Source of the DNA: CAZMHJ01 sp964566075
Lineage (GTDB): Bacteria > Patescibacteriota > Saccharimonadia > Saccharimonadales > CAIOMD01
DNA: 22,096 nt
NCBI GenBank assembly: GCA_964566075.1
Contig: CAZMHJ010000014.1
Location: 1-22,096 of the forward strand
Direction of reading: 5' to 3'
A model generated the notes under the pieces. It was not told the DNA's origin and made no database searches. It saw only the letters and a program-made list of their open reading frames with translations. Positions within the stretch are counted from its first letter, which is position 1. Every line of letters begins with the position of its first letter. The position numbers and the translations under genes were made by a program. Below are positions 7,250 through 13,847 of this stretch, one piece after another.

Positions 7250-7708
7250 ATGCCGCATATCAATGAACTATATGACTATACTATTACTGCGTTTATCGTG
7301 AATGATGCTGGAAAAGTATTGCTAGTCAACCATCCTCGCTATAAAAAGTGGATTCCCATTGGTGGACATATCGAACTCGACGAGGATCCCGAGCAGGCGC
7401 TTTTTAGAGAAGTAGCCGAGGAAACTGGCCTCGTCGTGACACCACTAACGACACGGCCAGACATTAGTTCTCCGGAGACTAAATTTCTCTTAACTCCTAA
7501 CTTTGTTGACGTACACGAAGCAAACCCGCCACATAAGCACATTTCATTCACATATTTTATGATTACAAAAGATAGCCAAGCTAAACTCTCTGACGAGCAT
7601 ACAGAGATGCGTTGGTTTAGCTTAGAGGATCTCAAGGAGAATAAGTTTTCACTTACACCAAGCGTAATATTCTACGCAACAAATGCCATCAAGGAATCGC
7701 AAAAATAG
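7250..7708 (+). CDS. Nudix hydrolase
   Basis: A 152-aa Nudix-fold pyrophosphohydrolase. The Nudix box starts at GGHIELDED and runs through REVAEETGL (residues about 44-66), with all the glutamates that hold the catalytic metal. The segment before it, NDAGKVLLVNHPRYKKWIPIGG, is typical. Substrate specificity cannot be told; candidates are oxidised nucleotides or other nucleoside diphosphate derivatives. The C-terminal WFSLEDL is usual for the family. The start has a strong Shine-Dalgarno and a consensus promoter upstream. It appears monocistronic or loosely linked to the DUF1761 gene 66 bp downstream. Confidence 0.88.
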   Translation: MPHINELYDYTITAFIVNDAGKVLLVNHPRYKKWIPIGGHIELDEDPEQALFREVAEETGLVVTPLTTRPDISSPETKFLLTPNFVDVHEANPPHKHISFTYFMITKDSQAKLSDEHTEMRWFSLEDLKENKFSLTPSVIFYATNAIKESQK

Positions 7709-7774
7709 CACTGAGCATATCTTGGGTAGCTTTTTTTATTGCTATACTTGCTAGTAATAACTTAGGAGGGTGTG

Positions 7775-8194
7775 ATGATGGGGGTAGATTATCTAGCGGT
7801 ACTCGTGGCATCTGTTGCACAGTTTGTAATCGGTGCAGTATGGTACATGCCTATCTTTGGCAAATTATGGGGTCAAATTCACGGTTTTGATAAGCTCAGT
7901 AAAAAAGAACAAAAAGAAGCACAAAAAAGCATGATGCCTTGGCTAGTTGTCCAGTTTGTAGTTACTGTTATGACTTCTTTTGCACTAGCAAAACTCTTTG
8001 CATTGGCTCCAGATTATTCAATTTATAAACTTGCATTAATTATTTGGCTGGGCTTTTTCGTACCAGTGCAAGTGGGTGCGGTTATCTTTGGCGGCACCGA
8101 CCCAAAATGGATGCTCAAAAAGACGCTTATCATGTCTGGCGGATCATTTTTCTGCCTCTTAGCTGCCGCAGCCATTATTGGCAACATGCAATAG
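7775..8194 (+). CDS. DUF1761-like membrane protein
   Basis: A 139-aa integral membrane protein with four predicted hydrophobic segments (about residues 5-25, 50-72, 82-108 and 117-136). The N-terminal VASVAQFVIGAVWYMPIFGKLW matches the DUF1761 family, whose function is unknown. Charged KKEQKEAQK forms the loop after the first helix. Three start codons follow each other (GTG 7772, ATG 7775, ATG 7778); AGGAGG at 7764-7769 fits 7775 or 7778 best. TATACT at 7743-7748 may be its -10. It precedes the ArsR-type regulator by about 60 bp; that gene has its own promoter. Confidence 0.75.
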   Translation: MMGVDYLAVLVASVAQFVIGAVWYMPIFGKLWGQIHGFDKLSKKEQKEAQKSMMPWLVVQFVVTVMTSFALAKLFALAPDYSIYKLALIIWLGFFVPVQVGAVIFGGTDPKWMLKKTLIMSGGSFFCLLAAAAIIGNMQ

Positions 8195-8209
8195 TACCAC
8201 ACCGTTTTA

Positions 8210-8238
8210 TTGACTCACATTACTCAAAAAGATATAGT
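8210..8238 (+). promoter_or_regulatory. Promoter of the ArsR-type regulator
   Basis: The -35 is TTGACT (8210-8215), the spacer exactly 17 bp, and the -10 is TATAGT (8233-8238). The expected start of transcription near 8245 gives a leader of about 13 bases before the ATG at 8258, without a Shine-Dalgarno. Confidence 0.7.
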
Positions 8239-8257
8239 TAACTTATTAGTTAACTAT
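8234..8257. promoter_or_regulatory. Operator: perfect 10-4-10 inverted repeat at the ArsR-type gene
   Basis: ATAGTTAACT (8234-8243), a 4-bp spacer TATT, and AGTTAACTAT (8248-8257), which is the exact reverse complement. It overlaps the -10 and the transcription start and ends one base before the ATG. ArsR-family dimers bind such repeats, so autorepression is the natural reading. Confidence 0.75.
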
Positions 8258-8593
8258 ATGATTATGAATTTTGATGATGCAACTATTGATACAGTACTTA
8301 CTGCGCTTGCTAACCCAAAAAGACGCGGTATTATTTACATACTCTCGCTCTACCCTACTTCAATATCGTACCTTGCTGCATCTCAATCGCTCTCGCTACC
8401 TGCCATTCATAAACACCTACGTATTCTAGAGGATGCCGATTTAATTTCACGTAAGAAAATTGGCAGAACTACTATTATCGCCCTTAACCCTAGTCAGCTT
8501 TTGATTGCTAAAAATTGGTTTAGTCAATTTACACCCGAATGGGGCTCTGTCGAGGCCTCATTAGAAAATTATGTTTCTCGGTTAGAGGAGTAG
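8258..8593 (+). CDS. ArsR-type winged-helix transcriptional regulator
   Basis: A 111-aa DNA-binding protein. The winged helix-turn-helix is clear: ALANPKRRGIIYIL, then SYLAASQSLSLPAIHKHLRILEDADLI (recognition helix), then the wing KKIGRTTIIALNP. It lacks cysteine clusters, so it is not a metal sensor of the ArsR/SmtB kind; it resembles the metal-free group usually linked to YCII, SRPBCC or PhnB-type proteins, and indeed a YCII and a PhnB-like gene follow. An upstream in-frame start at 8210 is rejected because the promoter and operator lie within that stretch. It is probably autoregulated through the inverted repeat ending at its ATG and may control 8628-10050. Confidence 0.82.
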   Translation: MIMNFDDATIDTVLTALANPKRRGIIYILSLYPTSISYLAASQSLSLPAIHKHLRILEDADLISRKKIGRTTIIALNPSQLLIAKNWFSQFTPEWGSVEASLENYVSRLEE

Positions 8594-8627
8594 CCGACAC
8601 TTATTACATGTAGATAAAGGAGTTTTT

Positions 8628-8927
8628 ATGGGAAAGTTTGTGTATTTGTATTATGTCGATCACGATGATGATGCGGGTGATGATGCCGCATGGGGTCAGT
8701 GGTTTGGTCAACTTGGTGCAGCATTAATAGACGGTGGTAATCCATTTAATCACGATGGCCAAGCTGTGTTTGCTGGTGGGGTGATGCCCGTACAAGAGAA
8801 ACCAGTAACAGGCTATAGTATTGTTTCTGCAGAAAGTATGGAAGCGGCTGTTGAGCTTGCAAAGGGCTGCCCGCTTATGAAGGCAAAAACCGGAGCAGTG
8901 TGTGTATACGAAGCACTACCAATGTAG
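8628..8927 (+). CDS. YCII-family protein
   Basis: A 99-aa protein of the YCII-related ferredoxin-like fold. The pattern is an N-terminal beta strand (KFVYLYYVD), a central WFGQLGAALIDGGNPF, the strand GYSIVSAESMEAAVELAKGCPLM (usual for the C-terminal half, with the helix before the conserved CP), and VCVYEALPM at the end. Known members include a chlorinated-aromatic-degradation enzyme and many proteins of unknown role. AAGGAG precedes the ATG at a good distance. It follows the ArsR-type gene by 34 bp, probably in the same transcript, and ends before a strong hairpin terminator. Confidence 0.78.
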   Translation: MGKFVYLYYVDHDDDAGDDAAWGQWFGQLGAALIDGGNPFNHDGQAVFAGGVMPVQEKPVTGYSIVSAESMEAAVELAKGCPLMKAKTGAVCVYEALPM

Positions 8928-8947
8928 TTAAAAAGGATCATCTACAT

Positions 8948-8970
8948 AAAACCGCCAAAATGGCGGTTTT
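8948..8970. terminator. Intrinsic terminator after the YCII gene
   Basis: AAAACCGCC, loop AAAA(T), GGCGGTTTT: a GC-rich stem with A and T tracts on both sides, able to act in both directions. Confidence 0.85.
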
Positions 8971-9020
8971 ATTATGTGCAATAATAGTGAGATTAATGCG
9001 TAAACGGTAAGGTGGTACAT

Positions 9021-9488
9021 ATGGGCAATAATAACGTAACGACTTTCATAACATTTAAATCTGGGGGTGCAGAAGCGGTAGACTTTTATACCTCACTATT
9101 TAGTAATTCACAGATTCATCACAAGATGACCATGCCCGGTTCTGACCAACTGTTACACTCCGCATTTACTCTCAATGGCCGAGAATTTATGGCGATGGAT
9201 GGTGGTGATTACTTTAGCTTTAGCGAAGGCATGTCGTTGTTTGTCGAATGTAAAGATCAAGCAGAGGTTGATTATTATTGGGATGCGTTTACTGCAAACG
9301 GTGGCGAGCCTGGACAATGCGGCTGGCTTAAAGATAGGTTTGGGGTGAGCTGGCAAATTATCCCATCTCGCTTAGGCGAACTTATGTCCGACTCAAACCA
9401 AGTAAAGTCTGGTGCTACCATGCAAGCAATGCTGAAAATGAATAAACTCATTATTGCTGATTTAGAAAAGGCGTATAACGAGGCCTAG
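9021..9488 (+). CDS. PhnB-like VOC-family protein (3-dmu-9_3-mt type)
   Basis: A 155-aa protein of the vicinal-oxygen-chelate superfamily. The pattern is TFITFKSGGAEAVDFYTSLF at the start, HSAFTLNGREFMAMDGG in the middle, SLFVECKDQAEVDYYWDAF, then CGWLKDRFGVSWQIIPS, which is the hallmark of PhnB-like proteins. Metal-binding and catalytic roles are not established for these. ATG 9021 is preferred over GTG 9012 because AAGGTGG then sits correctly. Its TAG stop is followed at once by the DUF4287 gene, so 9021-10050 forms a three-gene operon. Confidence 0.82.
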   Translation: MGNNNVTTFITFKSGGAEAVDFYTSLFSNSQIHHKMTMPGSDQLLHSAFTLNGREFMAMDGGDYFSFSEGMSLFVECKDQAEVDYYWDAFTANGGEPGQCGWLKDRFGVSWQIIPSRLGELMSDSNQVKSGATMQAMLKMNKLIIADLEKAYNEA

Positions 9489-9490
9489 TG

Positions 9491-9703
9491 ATGTCGTTCC
9501 AAGCATACTTAGATAATATCAAGGCAAAAACAGGCAAAACGCCCGAAGATTTTAAGCAACTCATGGAAGAACAAGGTGTGTTTAGCCCTGACATGAAAGC
9601 GGGCGAGCTTGTCACTTGGCTCAAAAAAGAATTTGACTTGGGTCATGGCCACAGTATGGCAATTTGGGCAGTATTTAAAAGTAAAGGCTGGGTAAATAAA
9701 TGA
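9491..9703 (+). CDS. DUF4287 small protein
   Basis: A 70-aa soluble protein with the features of DUF4287: FQAYLDNIKAKTGKTPEDF at the N-terminus, then KAGELVTWLKKEFDLGHGHSMAIW and a C-terminal KSKGW. Function unknown; in other bacteria such domains often occur beside DUF1801 or DUF5655 domains, as here. A GTG at 9488 is also possible, but GAGG at 9480-9483 suits the ATG. The stop codon overlaps the next start (ATGA). Confidence 0.75.
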   Translation: MSFQAYLDNIKAKTGKTPEDFKQLMEEQGVFSPDMKAGELVTWLKKEFDLGHGHSMAIWAVFKSKGWVNK

Positions 9704-10050
9704 CCTACGTAGAAGAGTATTTAGCAAATCTTACGGACGATGCATCACGCAATGCATTACAGCACATTCGTGATATCGTGCATGAGCTCGCAAGCCCAGT
9801 AGCAGAAACAAAAGGCTATGGCATCCCTACTTTTAGGTACAAAGGTAAAAACTTAGTGCATTTTGCAGCTTACAAAGACCATTTAAGCTTGTTCCCCGCT
9901 TCTGGTGCCATTGCCGCATATCAAAAAGAATTGGCTGGATTTACACAATCTAAAGGCACAATCCAATTTACTGCAGAACGCCCAATACCTGATGCATTAT
10001 TAAAAAAGATTATTCTGCATAGAAAAGCAGATATCGACGCAAAGTCTTAA
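9700..10050 (+). CDS. DUF1801 / YdhG-like protein
   Basis: A 116-aa protein of the DUF1801 family, which has a fold related to frataxin-like iron chaperones of the YdhG type. The core motif is KGYGIPTFRYKGKNLVHFAAYKDHLSLFP followed by KGTIQFTAERPIP and a C-terminal helix with I-x-x-H-R-K. Metal binding has been proposed for some members; nothing here proves it. Start and stop overlap the DUF4287 gene by 4 bp, and its 3' end overlaps the convergent glutaredoxin gene by 4 bp (10047-10050). Confidence 0.8.
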   Translation: MTYVEEYLANLTDDASRNALQHIRDIVHELASPVAETKGYGIPTFRYKGKNLVHFAAYKDHLSLFPASGAIAAYQKELAGFTQSKGTIQFTAERPIPDALLKKIILHRKADIDAKS

Positions 10051-10298
10051 GCAGTTTTTAAAGCGGTTTCAAACCGTGGTCGATCGAAACCGAGTATTTT
10101 TTCAACAGTACCATCGTCGAATTCGATGGTAGTAAATGGCACTGCCATTTGGCCACCACTCAGTTCGTACATTTTTTGAGCAGCTTCTTGGTTTTCGTCT
10201 ACCATAACTACTTCGTACTTCTGACCCTTCTCGTTAAGCCACGCTTTTAACATGTTGCAATACACGCAGGTATGAGTTGAATAGATCGTTATCTTCAT
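10047..10298 (-). CDS. Glutaredoxin-like thiol reductase (NrdH/Grx type)
   Basis: An 83-aa thioredoxin-fold protein. The redox motif is C11-V-Y-C14, the cis-proline is in AVPFTTIEF, and GFDRP stands where NrdH-type proteins bind their partner. It carries reducing equivalents to a target such as ribonucleotide reductase or a peroxidase, and would act in the cytoplasm. It starts 2 bp after the Fur-type gene's stop with AGGAG spanning the junction, so both are one operon. Coexpression with a Fur-family regulator points to oxidative or metal stress. Confidence 0.85.
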   Translation of the reverse strand: MKITIYSTHTCVYCNMLKAWLNEKGQKYEVVMVDENQEAAQKMYELSGGQMAVPFTTIEFDDGTVEKILGFDRPRFETALKTA

Positions 10299-10300
10299 AT

Positions 10301-10693
10301 TTACTCCTTACAGCCCTTACAAAGGCCACTAATTGTTATTTGCCCGCTTATTTCGCATCCATCAATTTCTTCTTTAATGATTGGAGTTACTTTATCTCTA
10401 AACTGGGCATCTTTCAATACACCACAACCAGAGCATAAAAAGTGATCATGTGTTTTGGGATTAGCGTCATAACGCATCGAGCCCTCCACAGTTGGTGGTG
10501 CAATACCAATGACTCCACGCGATGCTAGCCTTGCTGTGGCACGATGAATAGTTGTAGCACTCAATTCGGGGAATGATTTACGCAATAATTTGAGTAGTTC
10601 GCTATTAGTTGCGTGCCCCTTAATCCTCAATGCATGTTCAATCGCCTCGCAGTATTTGGTTTGTCGCGATTGCACATCTGTTATTACATTCAT
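10301..10693 (-). CDS. Fur-family transcriptional regulator (Fur/PerR/Zur type)
   Basis: A 130-aa metal-dependent repressor. The N-terminal winged helix includes ELSATTIHRATARLASRGVI. The C-terminal domain has THDHFLCSGCG (H82, H84, C87, C90) and a second pair in GLCKGCKE (C125, C128), giving the CxxC...CxxC structural zinc site. Whether it senses iron, zinc or peroxide cannot be told. The ATG at 10693 is chosen because TATAAT lies seven bases upstream; the ATG at 10711 lies upstream of that -10. The perfect 7-1-7 repeat at 10724-10738 overlaps its -35, so it is probably autoregulated and also controls the divergent rhodanese gene. Confidence 0.87.
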   Translation of the reverse strand: MNVITDVQSRQTKYCEAIEHALRIKGHATNSELLKLLRKSFPELSATTIHRATARLASRGVIGIAPPTVEGSMRYDANPKTHDHFLCSGCGVLKDAQFRDKVTPIIKEEIDGCEISGQITISGLCKGCKE

Positions 10694-10700
10694 ATGTATT

Positions 10701-10729
10701 ATTATATGCAAATTTATTGCTATTGTAAA
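10701..10729 (-). promoter_or_regulatory. Promoter of the Fur-type operon, leaderless
   Basis: On the minus strand, TTTACA (10729-10724), a 17-bp spacer, then TATAAT (10706-10701). The ATG at 10693 is seven bases after the -10. Confidence 0.7.
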
Positions 10730-10738
10730 TTATTTACA
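10724..10738. promoter_or_regulatory. Fur-type box: perfect 7-1-7 inverted repeat
   Basis: TGTAAAT-T-ATTTACA. The 7-1-7 form is the standard of Fur, PerR and Zur boxes. Each arm contributes TTTACA, which serves as -35 for the Fur-type gene to the left and, with a weak GATAAA -10 (10755-10760), for the rhodanese gene to the right. One operator could therefore shut both promoters. Confidence 0.75.
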
Positions 10739-10783
10739 TTAAAATGATTTTGAAGATAAATATTAACAATAGTAAGGAATACT

Positions 10784-11044
10784 ATGCCAAGAATGATTAT
10801 TGATGTACGGGAACCGTATGAATTTAAAACAGGCCATGTTAAGGGAGCAATAAACATACCCCCTAACAAGCTCATGTCTGGCGCTAAGGAGCTTTTAGGT
10901 GTGCCAAAAGACACTGAGCTTATTCTTTACTGTCGTTCGGGGAGCAGATCCGCTGTATCTGCAAATATTCTAAAAATGCAGGGATTCACCAACATAACTA
11001 ACGGTATAAACAAAGACCAGGTAGAAGCGCGTTATTTGAAATAA
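10784..11044 (+). CDS. Rhodanese-like sulfurtransferase (single domain)
   Basis: An 86-aa single rhodanese domain. It has IIDVREPYEFKTGHVKGAINIP and the active-site loop C50-R-S-G-S-R, in which the cysteine carries the persulfide. The sequence after it (SAVSANILKMQGFTNITNG) is typical. Such small cytoplasmic rhodaneses shuttle sulfane sulfur or cyanide detoxification products. AAGGA precedes the ATG. It lies divergent from the Fur-type regulator across a shared operator, suggesting control by metal or oxidative stress. Confidence 0.9.
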   Translation: MPRMIIDVREPYEFKTGHVKGAINIPPNKLMSGAKELLGVPKDTELILYCRSGSRSAVSANILKMQGFTNITNGINKDQVEARYLK

Positions 11045-11064
11045 GTAACTATATTTTGTATAGT
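11036..11064 (+). promoter_or_regulatory. Promoter of the dioxygenase gene, leaderless
   Basis: The -35 is TTGAAA (11036-11041), the spacer 17 bp, and the -10 is TATAGT (11059-11064). ATG at 11071 is six bases later. The -35 overlaps the last codons of the rhodanese gene. Confidence 0.7.
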
Positions 11065-11070
11065 TACAAT

Positions 11071-11880
11071 ATGACCAATATTGAAAAGTTATCAGAAGTA
11101 TTGTTACCAAGCGAACAAATGCCTGTTTTATTTGTTGGGCATGGCAACCCAATGAATGCCATACTAGATAACCCTATTACCAAAAAATGGTCATCAGTTG
11201 GCCAGAGTATGCCAGCTTATCAAGCAATTGTAGTAATTAGCGCTCATTGGCTAACAAACGGTACGCATATTACCGACGCACCAAAGCAACCCATTATCTA
11301 CGATATGTATGGGTTCCCCCCTGAGTTGTACGAAACAACATACGATGCAAATGGAGACCCGAAGATTGCAGAATTATTACGTCAACAACTTATTAAGTAC
11401 GAAGCCGCTCTTGATAGTAGTTGGGGCTTAGATCACGGCACCTGGTCTGTTTTAAAACATCTTGCCCCTCACCCATCCGTGCCAGTGCTACAGATAAGCC
11501 TTGATTACAATAAGTCACTCGAACAAGTAGTTGAGCTTTTTAAAGAACTAAAGGCACTCCGCAAAAAAGGTGTGCTGTTTATTGGTAGTGGTAATATTGT
11601 CCATAATTTACGTGCTGTTAATTTTCAGTCCAATAAACCCTATGATTGGGCAATCGAATTTGATGAGCTTTCTGCCAAAGCAATTGAAGGTAAAGATATG
11701 AAGTTGCTAACAAAACCAGGTAAAATCAGTAGTGCCGCTAGTTTTTCCATACCGACTGATGATCACTATCGGCCGATGCTTGCTGTAATGTCACTGCTTA
11801 ACGACAGCGAGCAGCTAGAATTCTTTAATACTGATATTGACTTAGGTAGTGTATCCATGCGCTCGTTTGTGACGATATAA
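11071..11880 (+). CDS. LigB-type extradiol dioxygenase (DODA/YgiD family)
   Basis: A 269-aa class III extradiol ring-cleavage dioxygenase of the DOPA 4,5-dioxygenase type, which opens catechol rings using a metal ion. The conserved histidines are visible: H24 in FVGHGNP, H59 in ISAHW, H122 in LDHGTWSVL, and one in TDDHYRP near the C-terminus. MYGFPPELY and FIGSGNIVHNL are also family features. The physiological substrate is not known in bacteria of this kind. The upstream in-frame TTG at 11056 is rejected because it lies at the -10 element. Length is normal. It ends 48 bp before tRNA-Arg. Confidence 0.87.
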   Translation: MTNIEKLSEVLLPSEQMPVLFVGHGNPMNAILDNPITKKWSSVGQSMPAYQAIVVISAHWLTNGTHITDAPKQPIIYDMYGFPPELYETTYDANGDPKIAELLRQQLIKYEAALDSSWGLDHGTWSVLKHLAPHPSVPVLQISLDYNKSLEQVVELFKELKALRKKGVLFIGSGNIVHNLRAVNFQSNKPYDWAIEFDELSAKAIEGKDMKLLTKPGKISSAASFSIPTDDHYRPMLAVMSLLNDSEQLEFFNTDIDLGSVSMRSFVTI

Positions 11881-11928
11881 CACAAATAGTTTTATTGACC
11901 CCTGTTATGCTGTATAATGTGGCTTTGC

Positions 11929-12001
11929 GCACCCGTAGCTCAGCGGATTAGAGCATCTGTCTTCGGAACAGAGGGTCGGCGGTTCGAATCCGTCCGGGNN
12001 N
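11929..12001 (+). tRNA. tRNA-Arg (anticodon UCG), 3' end hidden by the N gap
   Basis: The acceptor stem GCACCCG begins at 11929; only CGGG of its 3' partner is visible (11995-11998) before the Ns. The D-arm is GCTC...GAGC, the anticodon stem TCTGT/ACAGA holds the loop CTTCGGA with anticodon TCG (11963-11965), and the T-arm GGCGG TTCGAAT CCGTC is intact. TATAAT at 11913-11918 is a likely -10. The last three acceptor bases and any CCA are not known. Confidence 0.93.
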
Positions 12002-12008
12002 NNNNNNN
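11999..12008. other. Assembly gap (10 N)
   Basis: Ten Ns join the tRNA-Arg 3' end to the serine recombinase 3' end. The true length is unknown. If attL lies here, repeat copies of the tRNA end elsewhere in the genome would explain why assembly broke at this point. Confidence 0.95.
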
Positions 12009-13486
12009 TGCATTGAAGCGACAGCGCCGAATGGTTCCTTAAGGGTAAAAACTAGCTTTTCGCCGTCTAAGGTCGCATTCGGAAGTACGAGATTAAGTAG
12101 ATACCGTTTCTGCTCTATTGTCGTACTTTCTGCTTCAAACAGTTCTACTGCTCTACTACAAAGCTCTACGATGTAGCTAGCACCTATTACGAAAGCTTTA
12201 TCACCATCGCTGTGGTCTTGTAGTACTTCAAGAATATCTTTTTGTTTTAGTTCAATCTTTTTAACCATCTTTTCAAATATGTCTGGACGTGATTGAAATT
12301 GTTTGCGGTCTGCAAATAACTCTTGCACTTCCTCGTCAAGCTGGTCATATTCTTTTTCAAGCCTCTTTTTAGTTTCAAGATATTGATTCTGTTCGGATGC
12401 GTGATTTTTCTCTATTTCTTCTATGATGGCTGGTAATTTTTCTTTTGGAAGTGTAATTGAGGAAAGTATACTTCGTACCTGTTCTAGTAAGGCTTTTTCG
12501 TTTATCCACTCCGCACCGTGCTTACCGCCATATTCGGTACATTTGCCGTAAGTATTGTTTCCTTTGCCTTTTGGACCATCAAAAGTGATGGAATACCCAC
12601 AAGTATGACATTTTAGATTTTTGAACAAATAAGGCTTACTGCTGTACTTCGTGTGTATTTTCCCACGATTATTATTCACTTCTTGGCACCTGTCCCAAAG
12701 CCATTGTTCTATGAAAGTCTCGTAATGATGCTCGTATTCCTTACCCTCATATGTCATCGTGCCAATATAAAACTTGTTTTTAAGTATTTCTTCCCATTGT
12801 GATGTCGTTATAGGCTGTTGGAGTTTTGTATTGCTCACTAATCCACGCTTTTTCATCTCTTTTGCAACCGATTTGTACGGTAAGCCAGTTGAGCGTAATT
12901 CAAATGCTTCCTTTATTAAATGGCTGCGTTGCGGGTCAATTTTTATACCTTTTTTCACTGCTTTTCCATAGTTATCGTGTTCTTGAAAGTTAAGGTAACC
13001 AATAGGCGCTTTACCAACCCATATTCCATCCTTTAGCATTTGGGAGAATCGTCGTTTTACGTTATCGCGTATAGAAGCCGAGTAATAACCAGCCAGTGCA
13101 ACTCCAATGTCTAAGCGAAATAAATCTGCAGCGGGTGAATTATTATTTATATATAAATTGTCTGAAGGAAAATGAAGCTCTATTCTTCCGCGCTTAAATA
13201 AATCCGTCATAGCTTTCCGTTCGTCTGAGGTGCTATCCCTGCTAAATCGGTCAATCTTATCAAATACTGCGATAGCCAAATCTTTCTCGGCACTTAATGG
13301 TGCAAGTACTTCTTCTTTGAAAGTTTTACGATTATCCTTAAAAGCCGTTTCGTCAAATTCAATATATTTGTAATCTTTATTTTCTTCCCATCGCATACGT
13401 CTTGCGTAGTCGTATAACTTTGTTTTTTGGGCAGATAACGCCTTTCTTTGCTCTACATCTGACACCCTCGCTATTAAATAGTTCAT
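12009..13486 (-). CDS. Large serine recombinase (site-specific integrase), C-terminus cut by the gap
   Basis: Catalyses integration and excision through a phosphoserine link. The N-terminal resolvase domain has YLIARVSDVEQ with catalytic S9 and FDKIDRFSRD (R80, R83). After LAGYYSASIRDNVKRRF comes the recombinase domain (DGIWVGKAPIGYLN, residues about 155-260), then a zinc-ribbon region starting CHTCGYSI with a third Cys in GKC, then a long coiled coil and a C-terminal strand. At least 492 aa are visible. The codon following Met492 is CAN, running into the gap, so the stop is missing. Residues beyond the gap in the same frame are antisense of the tRNA and not protein. The start at 13486 has AAAGGA eight bases upstream. 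Confidence 0.9.
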
Positions 13487-13542
13487 TGTTTATCCTTTAC
13501 AATATTATAATTTCGTTGTGTAGTTAGTTCAATATATCATTC

Positions 13543-13573
13543 GGGAGTCGCCCGAAGACGACCCCCTTTTTTT
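13543..13573 (+). terminator. Hairpin with T-run on the plus strand
   Basis: GGGAGTCG (13543-13550) pairs with CGACCCCC (13559-13566), with one mismatch, followed by seven Ts. It points rightward, though no plus-strand gene precedes it. It could stop transcripts entering from the recombinase region or the tRNA side. Confidence 0.5.
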
Positions 13574-13690
13574 CTAGCTCTTTGTTTTTTGATGCTTTTT
13601 TCTCTGTTCGTCCAACTTAATTAGCAATTCTATGAATTGGACTAAGTCAGATTGACACTGGTTCCTTATACCAGATTCTTTAGTTGTCAT
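13574..13690 (-). CDS. Small basic protein (38 aa) upstream of the recombinase
   Basis: An open frame with AAGGA six bases before its ATG (13690-13688), ending in TAG at 13576-13574. It starts MTTKESGIRNQC and ends with a Lys-rich tail (RKKHQKTKS). The middle, SDLVQFIELLIKLDEQ, is an amphipathic helix. It lies on the same strand 87 bp before the recombinase start. Small basic proteins next to serine integrases can be recombination directionality factors, but that is only inference here. It is too short for firm support by coding statistics. Confidence 0.4.
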   Translation of the reverse strand: MTTKESGIRNQCQSDLVQFIELLIKLDEQRKKHQKTKS

Positions 13691-13753
13691 ATATTTCCTT
13701 GCTTGATTTATAAGCCTGGTGTTGATGTCGTAATCACACTGAGCTGAATCGAG

Positions 13754-13843
13754 GTAGGTATCTTAGTAATAGATTCTTAATATAATAGATACTACTTAGT
13801 ACTAATAATCTATATATAGATACATCTAATACTAGATACCTAC
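13754..13843. repeat. AT-rich inverted repeat with TAGATAC iterons
   Basis: The arms GTAGGTATCT (13754-13763) and AGATACCTAC (13834-13843) are exact reverse complements and extend, with one 1-base offset, to about 20 bp each (13754-13774 and 13824-13843). Inside are TAGATAC at 13786-13792, 13817-13823 and 13833-13839, and the palindromes ATCTATATATAGAT and TTAGTACTAA. It lies between the 122-aa gene and the small protein. Possible roles are a regulator-binding region or a replication/excision site. Confidence 0.75.
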
Positions 13844-13847
13844 ACAC

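Noticed and set aside
8044..8241. 65-aa plus-strand frame between the DUF1761 gene and the ArsR-type gene
   Set aside because: It mostly lies in another frame of the DUF1761 gene and has no ribosome binding site.
11948..12008. Extension of the serine recombinase frame through the Ns, ending PGRIRTADPLFRRQML
   Set aside because: That tail is the antisense translation of tRNA-Arg joined by X residues across the gap. It is a frame artefact, so the protein was cut at the gap.
13543..13573. Terminator for the recombinase or the small gene
   Set aside because: Its T-run is on the plus strand, while both genes are on the minus strand, so it is listed as a rightward hairpin only.
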